Part shown: in pieces, positions 42,940 to 51,178 of the stretch
Numbering within the stretch: position 1 is the first letter of the stretch
How the letters are laid out: every line of letters starts with the position of its first letter
Source: Comamonas piscis
Lineage (GTDB): Bacteria > Pseudomonadota > Gammaproteobacteria > Burkholderiales > Burkholderiaceae_C
Length of the DNA stretch: 64,000 nucleotides
Assembly (NCBI RefSeq): GCF_014109725.1
Contig: NZ_CP058554.1
Location: forward strand, 4,216,001-4,280,000
Reading direction: 5' to 3'
Notes under the pieces: model-generated
Database searches by the model: none
Seen by the model: the letters and a program-made list of their open reading frames with translations, nothing else
Told to the model about the DNA's origin: nothing
Program-made: the position numbers and the translations under genes

Positions 42940-44010
42940 TCAGGCAGATGAGAGCGCTTCGCATACAGCCTCGGTCACTTGTACCGTGGTGGCCGTCCCT
43001 CCCAAATCACCGGTCTGCAACAAGGGATCTGCGGTGATTTTTTCCAGCGCGTTCATCACGCGTGTCGTCGCTTCAATCTCGCCCAGATGCTCCAGGAGCA
43101 TAACCACGGACCAGAAGGTGCCGACCGGATTGGCGAGGCCCTTGCCCATGATGTCGAATGCCGAGCCGTGAATCGGCTCGAACATGCTGGGATAGCGCCG
43201 CTCCGGGTCGATATTGCCGGTAGGCGCAATACCCAAACTGCCAGCCAATGCGGCGGCCAGGTCACTCAGAATATCGGCATGCAGGTTGGTCGCGACGATG
43301 GTGTCCAAGCTGGCGGGCTCGTTCACCATGCGCGCCGTGGCGGCATCCACCAGTTCCTTGTCCCAGTGGACGTCAGGAAACTCCTTGGAGACTTCCAGCG
43401 CAATCTGGTCCCACATCACCATGGCATGGCGTTGTGCATTGCTCTTGGTAACCACGGTCAGCAGTTTGCGAGGGCGGGACTGTGCCAGCTGGAAGGCGAA
43501 CCGCATGATGCGCTCGACCCCCATACGCGTCATCATGGACACATCGGTTGCCGCTTCGAGCGGGTGACCTTGGTGCACGCGGCCACCCACGCCAGCGTAT
43601 TCGCCTTCGGAGTTCTCGCGCACGATGACCCAATTCAGATCCTCGGGTTTGCAGCGTTTGAGCGGCGCATCAATGCCAGGCAGGATGCGCGTAGGACGCA
43701 CGTTGGCGTACTGGTCAAAGCCTTGGCAGATTTTGAGCCGTAGCCCCCACAGCGTGATGTGGTCAGGAATGTCTGGGTCGCCTGCGGATCCGAACAGAAT
43801 GGCGTCCTTGTCGCGCAACGCGTCCAGACCGTCCTCCGGCATCATCAGGCCATGCTTGCGGTAATAGTCTCCGCCCCACGCGAAATCTTCAAATTCAAAA
43901 TCGAAGGTCTTGCTTTGCGCTGCAAGCGCTTGCAAGACTTGCTGGCCTGCGGGCACCACTTCCTTGCCAATGCCGTCACCAGGAATAGTCGCGATTTTGT
44001 AGGTCTTCAT
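42940..44010 (-). CDS. Tartrate dehydrogenase/decarboxylase family (NAD-dependent)
   Basis: The 356-residue beta-decarboxylating dehydrogenase has KIATIPGDGIGKEVVPAG at the N-terminus, the substrate Arg segment YANVRPTRILPGI, WVIVRENSEGEYAGVGGR (Ser/Glu typical of the tartrate/D-malate branch), the catalytic Lys in VVTKSNAQ and the metal-binding DTIVATNLHADILSD. It oxidises tartrate or D-malate with NAD. The start at 44010 follows GGAGA; a further upstream ATG falls in the promoter region. A LysR gene is divergent. Confidence 0.88.
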   Translation of the reverse strand: MKTYKIATIPGDGIGKEVVPAGQQVLQALAAQSKTFDFEFEDFAWGGDYYRKHGLMMPEDGLDALRDKDAILFGSAGDPDIPDHITLWGLRLKICQGFDQYANVRPTRILPGIDAPLKRCKPEDLNWVIVRENSEGEYAGVGGRVHQGHPLEAATDVSMMTRMGVERIMRFAFQLAQSRPRKLLTVVTKSNAQRHAMVMWDQIALEVSKEFPDVHWDKELVDAATARMVNEPASLDTIVATNLHADILSDLAAALAGSLGIAPTGNIDPERRYPSMFEPIHGSAFDIMGKGLANPVGTFWSVVMLLEHLGEIEATTRVMNALEKITADPLLQTGDLGGTATTVQVTEAVCEALSSA

Positions 44011-44070
44011 AGGGGTCTCCGATAGATTGCCGATGAGCCACTGTATGCACTTCAACCGCTAAAATTCGGC

Positions 44071-44099
44071 CTTCAAGTGAATGCATTGTTTACTTGAAG
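44071..44099. promoter_or_regulatory. Putative LysR operator between the tartrate gene and its regulator
   Basis: CTTCAAGT (44071-44078) and ACTTGAAG (44092-44099) are a perfect 8-bp inverted repeat separated by 13 bases, in the 128-bp region between the divergent starts. A dyad of this kind, with T-(N)n-A symmetry, is what a LysR regulator normally binds. A related half-site, CACTTCAA, lies just upstream at 44048-44055. Confidence 0.65.
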
Positions 44100-44138
44100 C
44101 TAACTATCTTCCATCCTCGATCCTTCATCCTGGAACCT

Positions 44139-45047
44139 ATGACAGCATCGATTCAGCCGGCGGACCTTGGTTTTTTCTCCGTGCTCGCGGGTGCCGGGAG
44201 CTTGAGCGCAGCGGCCAGAGAGCTGGGCATTACCACGCCCGCCGTGAGCAAGCATCTGGCGCTGATGGAAAGCCGGCTGAACACGGCACTTGTCATCCGC
44301 ACCACCAGGCGCATGAGCCTGACCCCCGAAGGCGAGGTCTACCTTGCGCATGCGCGTCGCATCCTGGGCGAGATCGACAACATGGAGCACCTGCTGAGCC
44401 ACGAAAAGGCGTCGCCTAAAGGGCTTCTGCGGGTCAGCGCGACACTGGGCTTTGGCCGAACGCATATATCGCCACTGATATCCAAGTTTGTTTGCCAACA
44501 TCCCCAGGTCGACGTGCAGCTACAGCTATCGGTGAACCCGCCTGCGCTGACAGACGACAGTTTTGATGTCTGCTTTCGATTCGGCCCGCCGCCAGACGCA
44601 AGAGTGATTGCCAAACGCTTGGCAGCCAATCGCCGCCTGCTGAGTGCATCCCCGGCCTATCTAGCGGCACACGGCACCCCCAAAGTACCCCAGGACCTGA
44701 AAGAGCACAGCTGTATTGGCATCCGCCAAGGCGAAGAGGCCTATGGTGTGTGGAAGCTCACCCGGGGGCGCGGCAGCAGTGCAACCCTGAACACCATCAA
44801 GACCCAAGGAAACCTCAGCACCAACGACGGAGATACCGCTGTGGCCTGGGCCCTGGACGGTCACGGCATCCTCATGCGTGCGGAATGGGATATTGAGCGC
44901 TACCTGCGCAGTGGACGTCTGGTACAGGTACTGCCGCAATGGCACACGCCCGATGCCGATATCTATGTGGTCTATCCCCAGCGCCATCAAATGGCCATGC
45001 GCGTTCGGGCGTTCGTGGATTATGTGACTGAGGCATTTCAGCGCTAG
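44139..45047 (+). CDS. LysR-family transcriptional regulator
   Basis: The 302-residue protein has the LysR winged helix (SLSAAARELGITTPAVSKHLALMESRLNTALVIRTTRR) and a periplasmic-binding-like effector domain. MTASIQPADLG at 44139 gives the standard N-terminus. It is divergent from the tartrate dehydrogenase gene and probably activates it in response to tartrate or a related acid (inference from gene order). It is followed by 590 bases without a clear gene. Confidence 0.9.
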   Translation: MTASIQPADLGFFSVLAGAGSLSAAARELGITTPAVSKHLALMESRLNTALVIRTTRRMSLTPEGEVYLAHARRILGEIDNMEHLLSHEKASPKGLLRVSATLGFGRTHISPLISKFVCQHPQVDVQLQLSVNPPALTDDSFDVCFRFGPPPDARVIAKRLAANRRLLSASPAYLAAHGTPKVPQDLKEHSCIGIRQGEEAYGVWKLTRGRGSSATLNTIKTQGNLSTNDGDTAVAWALDGHGILMRAEWDIERYLRSGRLVQVLPQWHTPDADIYVVYPQRHQMAMRVRAFVDYVTEAFQR

Positions 45048-45636
45048 CTGGAGTAATGCGCTCTCCGGCCATGGGAATCCATCTCATGCTTTGGCCTGAA
45101 GCGTCGGCTTGGACGTCGAGTGCCGGCTGAGAAGTGACAGCTGGCGGATGGGCTGGTAACGGCCATTGGTTGAGGTGGGTCTGACAGCGTCCGATGTGCA
45201 TTCGACTTTGGAACTACGGCAGCGGGCCAGAAGCTGAAGGTCATCGCGGTTCGGTGTAGATTGGTTGCAGCGATTGATAAGGAACATTTCCCGTGCACAT
45301 CCGAATTAGGCGTGCAATGGTCAGTGACGCGACCGACGCAACGATGGGGGTGATGCGAAATATGTGACGGCATCCGTGGAGCCCAGTGGGATCGTTTTTG
45401 AGGGAAAAATGGAGAGCCGCGAATGGGAGCAAAGGGTCGCGGTGCTGAGCGCTCAACTCTCAACTGCCCAGGGTCGCCCCGTTCGAGACGCAGAGGACTA
45501 ACCAAGGGTCTTGATTCAAGCTGGGCAACGCCTGCAATGGTCGGTCGGCGACCGTGATGGATTGGCCAGGAATCGCTAACCGGTTTTGTATCACAATCTG
45601 ATTCAAATCGGACTGCCACTTCAAACCTGAATATCC
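45048..45636. other. Gene-poor stretch with decayed repeat
   Basis: Short open frames on both strands have no ribosome binding sites or recognisable motifs. A stretch at 45187-45239 resembles 40951-41001. I see no intact insertion sequence or promoter that I can support. The composition is mixed, as in other repeat-bearing intergenic regions of this window. Confidence 0.4.
45187..45239 (+). repeat. Degenerate repeat related to 40951-41001
   Basis: CCGATGTGCATTCGACTTTG and the following ACTACGGCAGCGGGCCAGAA block match the element at 40951-41001 with several substitutions. It lies in the same orientation. Confidence 0.45.
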
Positions 45637-45948
45637 ATGCCCGAGTTCTTGCTCTGCCGTGTCGAAGATACGTTTCTTGTGTCTGGGCGCGGCCTCATCG
45701 TTGCCCCCGGCTTTCCCGCCTCCGCCTATCGATTCGATGCCAACCAGCAGGTTCGCGTGGTCCGACCGGACGGCGAGAATCTTGAATGCAGCGCTGTCTT
45801 CCAAATTCCATTCCAGGCGCCACCAGCGAAAGTGCTCAGTTTCTTTTGCACGCTACCTGCAGCCACCAAGCAGAGTGTCCCGATTGGCAGTGAAATTTGG
45901 CTGTTGGGGAGGAACGAGAGCGATGTGAAACTGGCCGCAGATGCCTGA
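45637..45948 (+). CDS. Small hypothetical protein (EF-Tu domain 2-like beta barrel?)
   Basis: The 103-residue protein starts MPEFLLCRVEDTFLVSGRGLIVAPGFP, reminiscent of the beta-barrel domain 2 of elongation factor Tu. No GTPase domain accompanies it. I do not recognise a specific family with confidence. The next gene follows after 21 bases in the same direction, so the two may form a unit. Confidence 0.55.
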   Translation: MPEFLLCRVEDTFLVSGRGLIVAPGFPASAYRFDANQQVRVVRPDGENLECSAVFQIPFQAPPAKVLSFFCTLPAATKQSVPIGSEIWLLGRNESDVKLAADA

Positions 45949-45969
45949 CGGCTGTGGATTCAACTGGTC

Positions 45970-46419
45970 ATGATAGACAACAACAAACAAACTTTCGATG
46001 ATGCCAAGATCGCCCGCCTCTGCCTCGCTTATATCGAGCGAACCTCCATGAAGCAGGATATTTGGGCCCACACAATACTATCCAGAGTTGACCCTCGTAT
46101 TCCCCACCAATATCAACTCGAACTCGGCGAGTTGCCGATCGTGTCGTCCTATCTTTCGTTAACGAGCTGGTCCATTTTGACGTCACGCATGGTGGTCGGA
46201 AAGTACTTAACGCAGACAATCAAGGTTGCAACAAGGGATATACAGTCTGTCGATTTCGGCCTCTTTAAGGAAGATTCGGTTGGAGTAATGACCCTGAGCA
46301 CGGTTGACTCAGAGCGGATGAGGCTGGAGTACGAAGCCGGCGCCGCTTCGATGGCGGCCATCCACTATTTTCAATTTTGGCAGCGCAAGGTGCCATACCT
46401 ACACCTCCTTAAAGGGTAG
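45970..46419 (+). CDS. Hypothetical protein, unknown function
   Basis: The 149-residue protein begins MIDNNKQTFDDAKIARLCLAYIERT and contains WSILTSRMVVGKYLTQTIKVATRDIQSVDFG; it has no signal peptide or membrane helix. Composition and position (small gene pair in a repeat-rich gap) resemble immunity or accessory genes, but nothing proves it. The ATG at 45970 has no strong ribosome binding site (GTCATGATAG context). Confidence 0.55.
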   Translation: MIDNNKQTFDDAKIARLCLAYIERTSMKQDIWAHTILSRVDPRIPHQYQLELGELPIVSSYLSLTSWSILTSRMVVGKYLTQTIKVATRDIQSVDFGLFKEDSVGVMTLSTVDSERMRLEYEAGAASMAAIHYFQFWQRKVPYLHLLKG

Positions 46420-46835
46420 GAGTGGTTGTGGCGATTTCGCCTTCGACTGTGGAGCGTTTAGAGCCAGCCACAATTGAAATCGCCCCAGCCGCATCAACAC
46501 GGCCACTTTGTAGATCGACCGCTGCAACACTAGCGGTTGGACCATGTGTGTGTTAGCGCCCTCAGCCCTCGCCTATTGACCTCAGCCTCTCTCGCGACAG
46601 CTAGCCAAGCTGCCGCTCCATGCGCTGGTCTTGCTTTCAGAAATCGCCCACCACCACCCTGACCCCCAATGCCACCCTGAATGGCACGCTGCTTGCTTAA
46701 GCTTGTCTAGTGCATGAAATTTCAATTTCACATGCACCATATTAGTGAAATACCTATACCAAAAGTCGATGAACTGCCCAACACTTGCGCAGCGATCCGA
46801 TTCGAGCAAGTACGACTCTTCTCAAGGAGCTTTCA
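46420..46835. other. Intergenic region upstream of the MFS gene
   Basis: No gene is supported. It contains an inverted repeat at 46710-46737 about 100 bases upstream of the transporter ATG and low-complexity CCACCACC tracts near 46645. A minus frame through it (46582-46809) has no binding site. Confidence 0.4.
46710..46737. promoter_or_regulatory. Palindromic candidate operator before the MFS gene
   Basis: TGAAATT-TC-AATTTCA (46715-46730) is a perfect 7-bp inverted repeat. Outside it GTGCA (46710-46714) pairs with TGCAC (46733-46737). It lies about 100 bases before the transporter start and could be the binding site of an unlinked regulator. Confidence 0.5.
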
Positions 46836-48263
46836 ATGGCTGGTGGACCTGCACTTTCCTCTGCACCCGACTCTCCCAAGGTGGCCGAACTCGACCAGGC
46901 CCTGGACAAGATTGGGGTGACCCGCTCGCACCACACGATCATCTTTTTGATCCTGATTGGCTGCCTGTTTGACAGCTTTGAGCAGAACGCAGTCGGCATC
47001 ATCGGGCCGATGCTCAAGGAGCAGTGGGGGCTGTCGGCGTCGGACATCGGCATGCTCAACACGGTGACCTTTGCCTGCGCGGCGATTGGCCGCATCGTCT
47101 CGGGCTATATCGCAGACCGCTATGGCCGCCGCGTGATGCTGTCGGTGGATTTGCTGCTGTTCACTATTGGTGCGGGCATCTGCGCGATGGCGCCCAACCT
47201 GGCAGTGATGGCGCTCGGACGCGCGGTGGTGGGCTTTGGCTTGGGGGGCGAGATTGCGATTGCAGTCACCATGCTGTCGGAGTTCTGCTCGTCCAAGTTC
47301 CGGGGCACGGCGGTCGGCTTGGTGAATGTGGGCGCGGGTGGCCTGGGCAATTTTCTGGCACCGGCCTTTGGTTTGCTGGTGTTCTGGATCTTCCCCGGCG
47401 ACAACGGCTGGCGCTGGTTGTTTGTCTGCCTGATGGTGCCGGCGCTGCTGGCCGCGTTCTACCGCCGCTATATCCCCGAGACGCCCCGTTTTCTGCTGTC
47501 GCAAGGCCGCATTGCCGAGACCAATGCGGTGCTGACGCGCCTGGCATCGGGTAAGCTGGCGGGCGCTACGCAAGCCACCCATCCCTATATCAGCGATGAC
47601 GGCAGCAGCACCACGGCGACAAAGATCAAGGTGCGGGTGACGGAGATCTTCCGCGGCGCGCTGGGCCGCCGCACCGTGCCGCTGTGCATCACTATCTGGA
47701 TGACCTATGGCGCGCAGATTTCGGTGCTGACCTTGATGCCGACGATTCTGGTGGGCCTGGGCTACAGCATGTCCAAGAGCCTGCTGTTCACGATGGTGAT
47801 GCAAAGCGGCAGCCTGCTGGGCGCGATTGCAGCTTCGGCGCTGGGCTTTCACTTTCCGCGCAAACGGGTGCTGACCGCCGGTGCCATCTGCGCCTGCCTG
47901 GCGGCGCTGACGATTGGCTTTGCGGCCAAGAGCATTGTGGTGCTGCTGATTGCCGGGGCCACCTTCCAGTTCTTTGTGCTGCTGCTCAACACCACCATCT
48001 GGATCTACGCACCCGAGCTGTACCCCACCCGAGTGCGCGCCTTTGGCACCGCCTTCATCCTGGCTACCGGCACGGCTGCCGGCGCGCTGATGCCGCTGAT
48101 CGCCGGCCGTCTGTTTGATGGCTTTGGCCTGGGCGGCGTGTTTGGTTTGGCCGCTGCGATGTACCTGATCTTCATCATCAGCGTGCAATGCGTGCCCGAG
48201 ACCTATGGCCAGTCCCCCGATGCCGAGCCGCTGGCTGGCACCCCTGCCACGGCCCAATCCTAG
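46836..48263 (+). CDS. MFS transporter (aromatic/organic acid:H+ symporter type)
   Basis: The 475-residue protein has twelve hydrophobic segments. The loop 2-3 motif DRYGRR follows SGYIAD, and loop 4 holds GRAVVGFGLGGE, as in acid:H+ symporters and sugar porters. AAGGAG precedes the ATG at 46836. The next gene is a racemase-like protein 9 bases after the stop, so the pair is probably one operon that imports and processes an organic or amino acid. The substrate is not predictable. Confidence 0.9.
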   Translation: MAGGPALSSAPDSPKVAELDQALDKIGVTRSHHTIIFLILIGCLFDSFEQNAVGIIGPMLKEQWGLSASDIGMLNTVTFACAAIGRIVSGYIADRYGRRVMLSVDLLLFTIGAGICAMAPNLAVMALGRAVVGFGLGGEIAIAVTMLSEFCSSKFRGTAVGLVNVGAGGLGNFLAPAFGLLVFWIFPGDNGWRWLFVCLMVPALLAAFYRRYIPETPRFLLSQGRIAETNAVLTRLASGKLAGATQATHPYISDDGSSTTATKIKVRVTEIFRGALGRRTVPLCITIWMTYGAQISVLTLMPTILVGLGYSMSKSLLFTMVMQSGSLLGAIAASALGFHFPRKRVLTAGAICACLAALTIGFAAKSIVVLLIAGATFQFFVLLLNTTIWIYAPELYPTRVRAFGTAFILATGTAAGALMPLIAGRLFDGFGLGGVFGLAAAMYLIFIISVQCVPETYGQSPDAEPLAGTPATAQS

Positions 48264-48272
48264 TTTTGCTGC

Positions 48273-48920
48273 ATGCCCAATATCCTGCTGATCAACCCCA
48301 ATGCCTCCGAGGCCACCACCGCGATGATGGCCGACATTGCCCAGCGCGCTGCACCCGCGCAGTGGCAGATTCTGCCCCGCACCGCCGGCAAGGGGCCCTC
48401 GATGATCGTCAATGCGACCGAGCTGGCGCAAGCCGCTCTGGAGGTGGAAGACTGCTGGCGCGCGGCGCCCAGCGATTGTGCCGGCACCATCATCAGCGCC
48501 TTTGGCGACCCGGGGCTGGAGCGGCTGCGGGCCCTGAGCCGTGTGCCGGTCGTCGGCATTGCCGAGGCCTCCATGCTGGAAGCGGCCAGCGGCGGGCGGC
48601 GCTTTGGCATTGCTACCGTGACGCCGGATTTGGTAGCGCCGATTGCCGGGCGGGTGGCTGCGGTGGGTTTGACGGGCCTCTACACCGGCATTCGCCTGAC
48701 CGAGGGCGACCCGCGTGCCTTGGCCGGTGATGCGCAGGCCTTGGAAGAAGCACTGGCGCTAGCGGTGCAGCGCTGTGTGGATGAAGATGGTGCGCAGGCC
48801 GTGATCATTGGCGGGGGGCCGCTGGGCCAGGCGGCGATTGCGCTGGCCGAGCGCCTGCATATGCCGGTGATTGCGCCGATACCGGCGGCGGTGCGCAGGC
48901 TGGCGCAGCTGATGGGCTGA
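48273..48920 (+). CDS. Asp/Glu/hydantoin racemase family protein without the usual Cys pair
   Basis: The 215-residue protein has the family start ILLINPNASEATTAMM and the ISAFGDPGLERLR and VIIGGGPLGQAAIAL blocks. In active racemases these two blocks each carry a catalytic Cys (for example GCxSDPG and GCAG); here the positions read SAFGDPG and GGGPLG. It may therefore not racemise by the two-Cys mechanism. It is 9 bases downstream of the transporter gene and convergent with a D-amino-acid dehydrogenase gene. Confidence 0.82.
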   Translation: MPNILLINPNASEATTAMMADIAQRAAPAQWQILPRTAGKGPSMIVNATELAQAALEVEDCWRAAPSDCAGTIISAFGDPGLERLRALSRVPVVGIAEASMLEAASGGRRFGIATVTPDLVAPIAGRVAAVGLTGLYTGIRLTEGDPRALAGDAQALEEALALAVQRCVDEDGAQAVIIGGGPLGQAAIALAERLHMPVIAPIPAAVRRLAQLMG

Positions 48921-48951
48921 GCGTACAAACGATCAGCCCCACCGCTGCGGT

Positions 48952-50229
48952 TTAGCCAGCGGTGCGCAACTGCCAGAACGGCAGCGGCTGCGGCCCGCAC
49001 ATCCCGTTCGCGATGCGCTGTGCCGTAGGCAGCGAGCCAGTCAGGCCCAGGTGGCCATGGCCCACGGCCAACCATAGGCCCTGGATCGCATCGATATGGC
49101 CCACGATGGGCACGGAGCCCGGCAGGCAGGGGCGGTGGCCCATCCAGTGCTGGGCCTCCAGGCCGGCCAGGGCAGGGAAGGCCTCGCGCGCAATGCGCTC
49201 AATGCCAGCGGCGCGGCGCGGGTTGGGGGGCGCCTTCAGGCCGGCGATCTCCACCGTGCCGCCCACACGCAGCCCGCCTTCCATCGGCGCGATAAACACC
49301 TTCTTGTCGGCCAGCACCACGGTGCGCTCCACCAGGTGCTGGGCGCCGGCAAACTGCGCGTGGTAGCCGCGCTGCGTCTCGATCGGCAGCAGCATGCCCA
49401 GCGGCTTGAGCAGCGAAGACGCCCAGGCGCCAGCGGCCACCACGACATGCGGCCAGCGCTGCGCATCCAGCGTGGCGTCGCCGGTGCGCACAGCCCAGCC
49501 CTTGTCATCGGGGCGGATGGCCTTGACCTCCGCCCGCACCAGCTTGCCGCCGCGCTGTACAAAGGCATGCAGCATGCTCTGCACATAGCGCAGCGGGTTC
49601 AGGATGGTGCCGTGGTCGGCCAGGTAGCGGCCATGGGCATAGCCTTGGGGCGCATGGGGCTCCAGCGCCTCGATGCCGGCGCGGTCCAGCTCCTCGACCT
49701 GGTAGCCGTACTTGGCGCGCAGCTGCCAGCCGGTGGCATCCTGTTGCGCATAGTCGGCATCGGGGTAGAGGTGCAGATGGCCGCGCCGCATAAACAGGTC
49801 GGACACACCCAGGCTCTGCGCCAGCGCCGCATGGGCATCGACGGCGCCCTGGTACAAATCATTGAGGCGCTCGGCTGCAGCGGCCACGCGCTTGGGATCG
49901 GCCGACTGCGCAAAGGCCACCAGCCAGGATGCTGCCTTGGGCAGGTGCTTCCAGCCAATCGACAGCGGGCCGTCCTGGTCCATCAACATGCCGGGAACCG
50001 TCTTCAACACCCCCGGCAAGGCCAGTGGCGCCACCGAGCCGGGGCTGATCGCGCCGGAGTTGCCGTAGCTGCATTCCATGCCAGGCTCGCCCCGGTCAAT
50101 CAGGGTAACGGACACCCCATAGCTTTGCAGGGCCAAGGCCGTGGCCACACCCACCACACCGGCCCCCACTACCACCACCTGCTTGGGCGCTTGGACCTGC
50201 GGGCCCCGCTTGTTCGCTGTCTCTGTCAT
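48952..50229 (-). CDS. D-amino acid dehydrogenase-like FAD oxidoreductase
   Basis: The 425-residue DadA/DAO-family flavoprotein has the FAD dinucleotide motif VVVVGAGVVGVATALALQ near residue 18, GMECSYGNSGAISPGSVAP (typical DadA segment), and the C-terminal GHGHLGLTGS that closes the flavin site. It deaminates a D-amino acid to the 2-oxo acid, feeding electrons to the respiratory chain. The ATG at 50229 overlaps the Nudix stop by 4 bases. Confidence 0.9.
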   Translation of the reverse strand: MTETANKRGPQVQAPKQVVVVGAGVVGVATALALQSYGVSVTLIDRGEPGMECSYGNSGAISPGSVAPLALPGVLKTVPGMLMDQDGPLSIGWKHLPKAASWLVAFAQSADPKRVAAAAERLNDLYQGAVDAHAALAQSLGVSDLFMRRGHLHLYPDADYAQQDATGWQLRAKYGYQVEELDRAGIEALEPHAPQGYAHGRYLADHGTILNPLRYVQSMLHAFVQRGGKLVRAEVKAIRPDDKGWAVRTGDATLDAQRWPHVVVAAGAWASSLLKPLGMLLPIETQRGYHAQFAGAQHLVERTVVLADKKVFIAPMEGGLRVGGTVEIAGLKAPPNPRRAAGIERIAREAFPALAGLEAQHWMGHRPCLPGSVPIVGHIDAIQGLWLAVGHGHLGLTGSLPTAQRIANGMCGPQPLPFWQLRTAG

Positions 50230-51077
50230 GTCATCCAATCTGCAAAACCGGCCCAGACCAAGGCGGCCTCGGGCGTGAATCGTGCCTGCGCCAGCTGCTG
50301 CTGGACCTCGCCGGCCTGCCACAGCGCAAACTGCGCCACTTCGCCATCTTGGTTGCGCGGCTCGGTGCCTTCGGGCACGGTCGCGGCATACCAGTGGATG
50401 TCTTCATACATATAGCCCAGGTCGTCGCCGCCATCGCTGTCAGGCTGGCGAAAGCGCAGCACGCCGCCATGGCGCAGGCCTTGCAGGTCGGCGATCTGCA
50501 GACCGGCCTCTTCCCAAGTTTCGCGGGCCAGTGCTTGCTCCAGGCTGTCCTGGGCCGAGACCATGCCGCCCATCAAGGTATCCCAGTGCAGGGGGTAGTT
50601 GGCCTTGTTGGCCGCGCGCTGCTGCACCCACAGGCGCCCATCGGGGGCAACGCCCACCAAGTGGACGGCCAAGGTCGCGATGCCCAGCACCCGCACCGCC
50701 CCGCGCTCCACCGTGCCGATGCGGCTGCCATCCACCGCCTGCACGGCCAGCTGCTCATTGCGCCAGGGGCCGCTGCGGCCAGCATCGCGCAGCGCATCGG
50801 CCAGGCGCCCCATCAGCGCAGTCGCATTTTGTGTGGGCGATTCGAGCAGCCACACCGCTGTGCCCGAGCGCTCGCGCTTGGACAGCAGCGCATCTCCGCC
50901 CAGACGCCCTGCGATGCCGGTCTCGATCAAGAAATGCTCCACCAACGAGCCAACCGCTTGGCCATTGACCCAAAGCGGCAGACGCGGCTTGCGCGGCGGC
51001 GACTGCATGGCCGTGCGCGCAGCGGCCAGCCAGGAAGGCGGCTGGGGCGCAAACTGCGGGGGAGAAACAGAGGACAT
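50226..51077 (-). CDS. Nudix hydrolase with DUF4743-type N-terminal region
   Basis: The 283-residue protein has the Nudix box GGMVSAQDSLEQALARETWE followed by EAGL (about residues 173-196) in its C-terminal half. The N-terminal part (LPLWVNGQAVGSLVEHFL) resembles the DUF4743 domain found in thiamine-pyrophosphatase-like Nudix proteins. It hydrolyses a nucleoside-diphosphate-type substrate that cannot be named. It is upstream of the D-amino-acid dehydrogenase gene, ATGA-coupled. Confidence 0.88.
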   Translation of the reverse strand: MSSVSPPQFAPQPPSWLAAARTAMQSPPRKPRLPLWVNGQAVGSLVEHFLIETGIAGRLGGDALLSKRERSGTAVWLLESPTQNATALMGRLADALRDAGRSGPWRNEQLAVQAVDGSRIGTVERGAVRVLGIATLAVHLVGVAPDGRLWVQQRAANKANYPLHWDTLMGGMVSAQDSLEQALARETWEEAGLQIADLQGLRHGGVLRFRQPDSDGGDDLGYMYEDIHWYAATVPEGTEPRNQDGEVAQFALWQAGEVQQQLAQARFTPEAALVWAGFADWMT

Positions 51078-51178
51078 GGGGCACTATCAAAATAAAAGCA
51101 GATGGATGTTAGTCCATCTGCGCCTGGGGGCAGGCCGCGCCCACCCAAAACCCGATGCCCGCATCGGCTACGCGAATG

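Noticed and set aside
46833..48431. 532-codon minus-strand frame antisense to the MFS gene
   Set aside because: Same reason: low-complexity antisense translation of a well-supported transporter gene.
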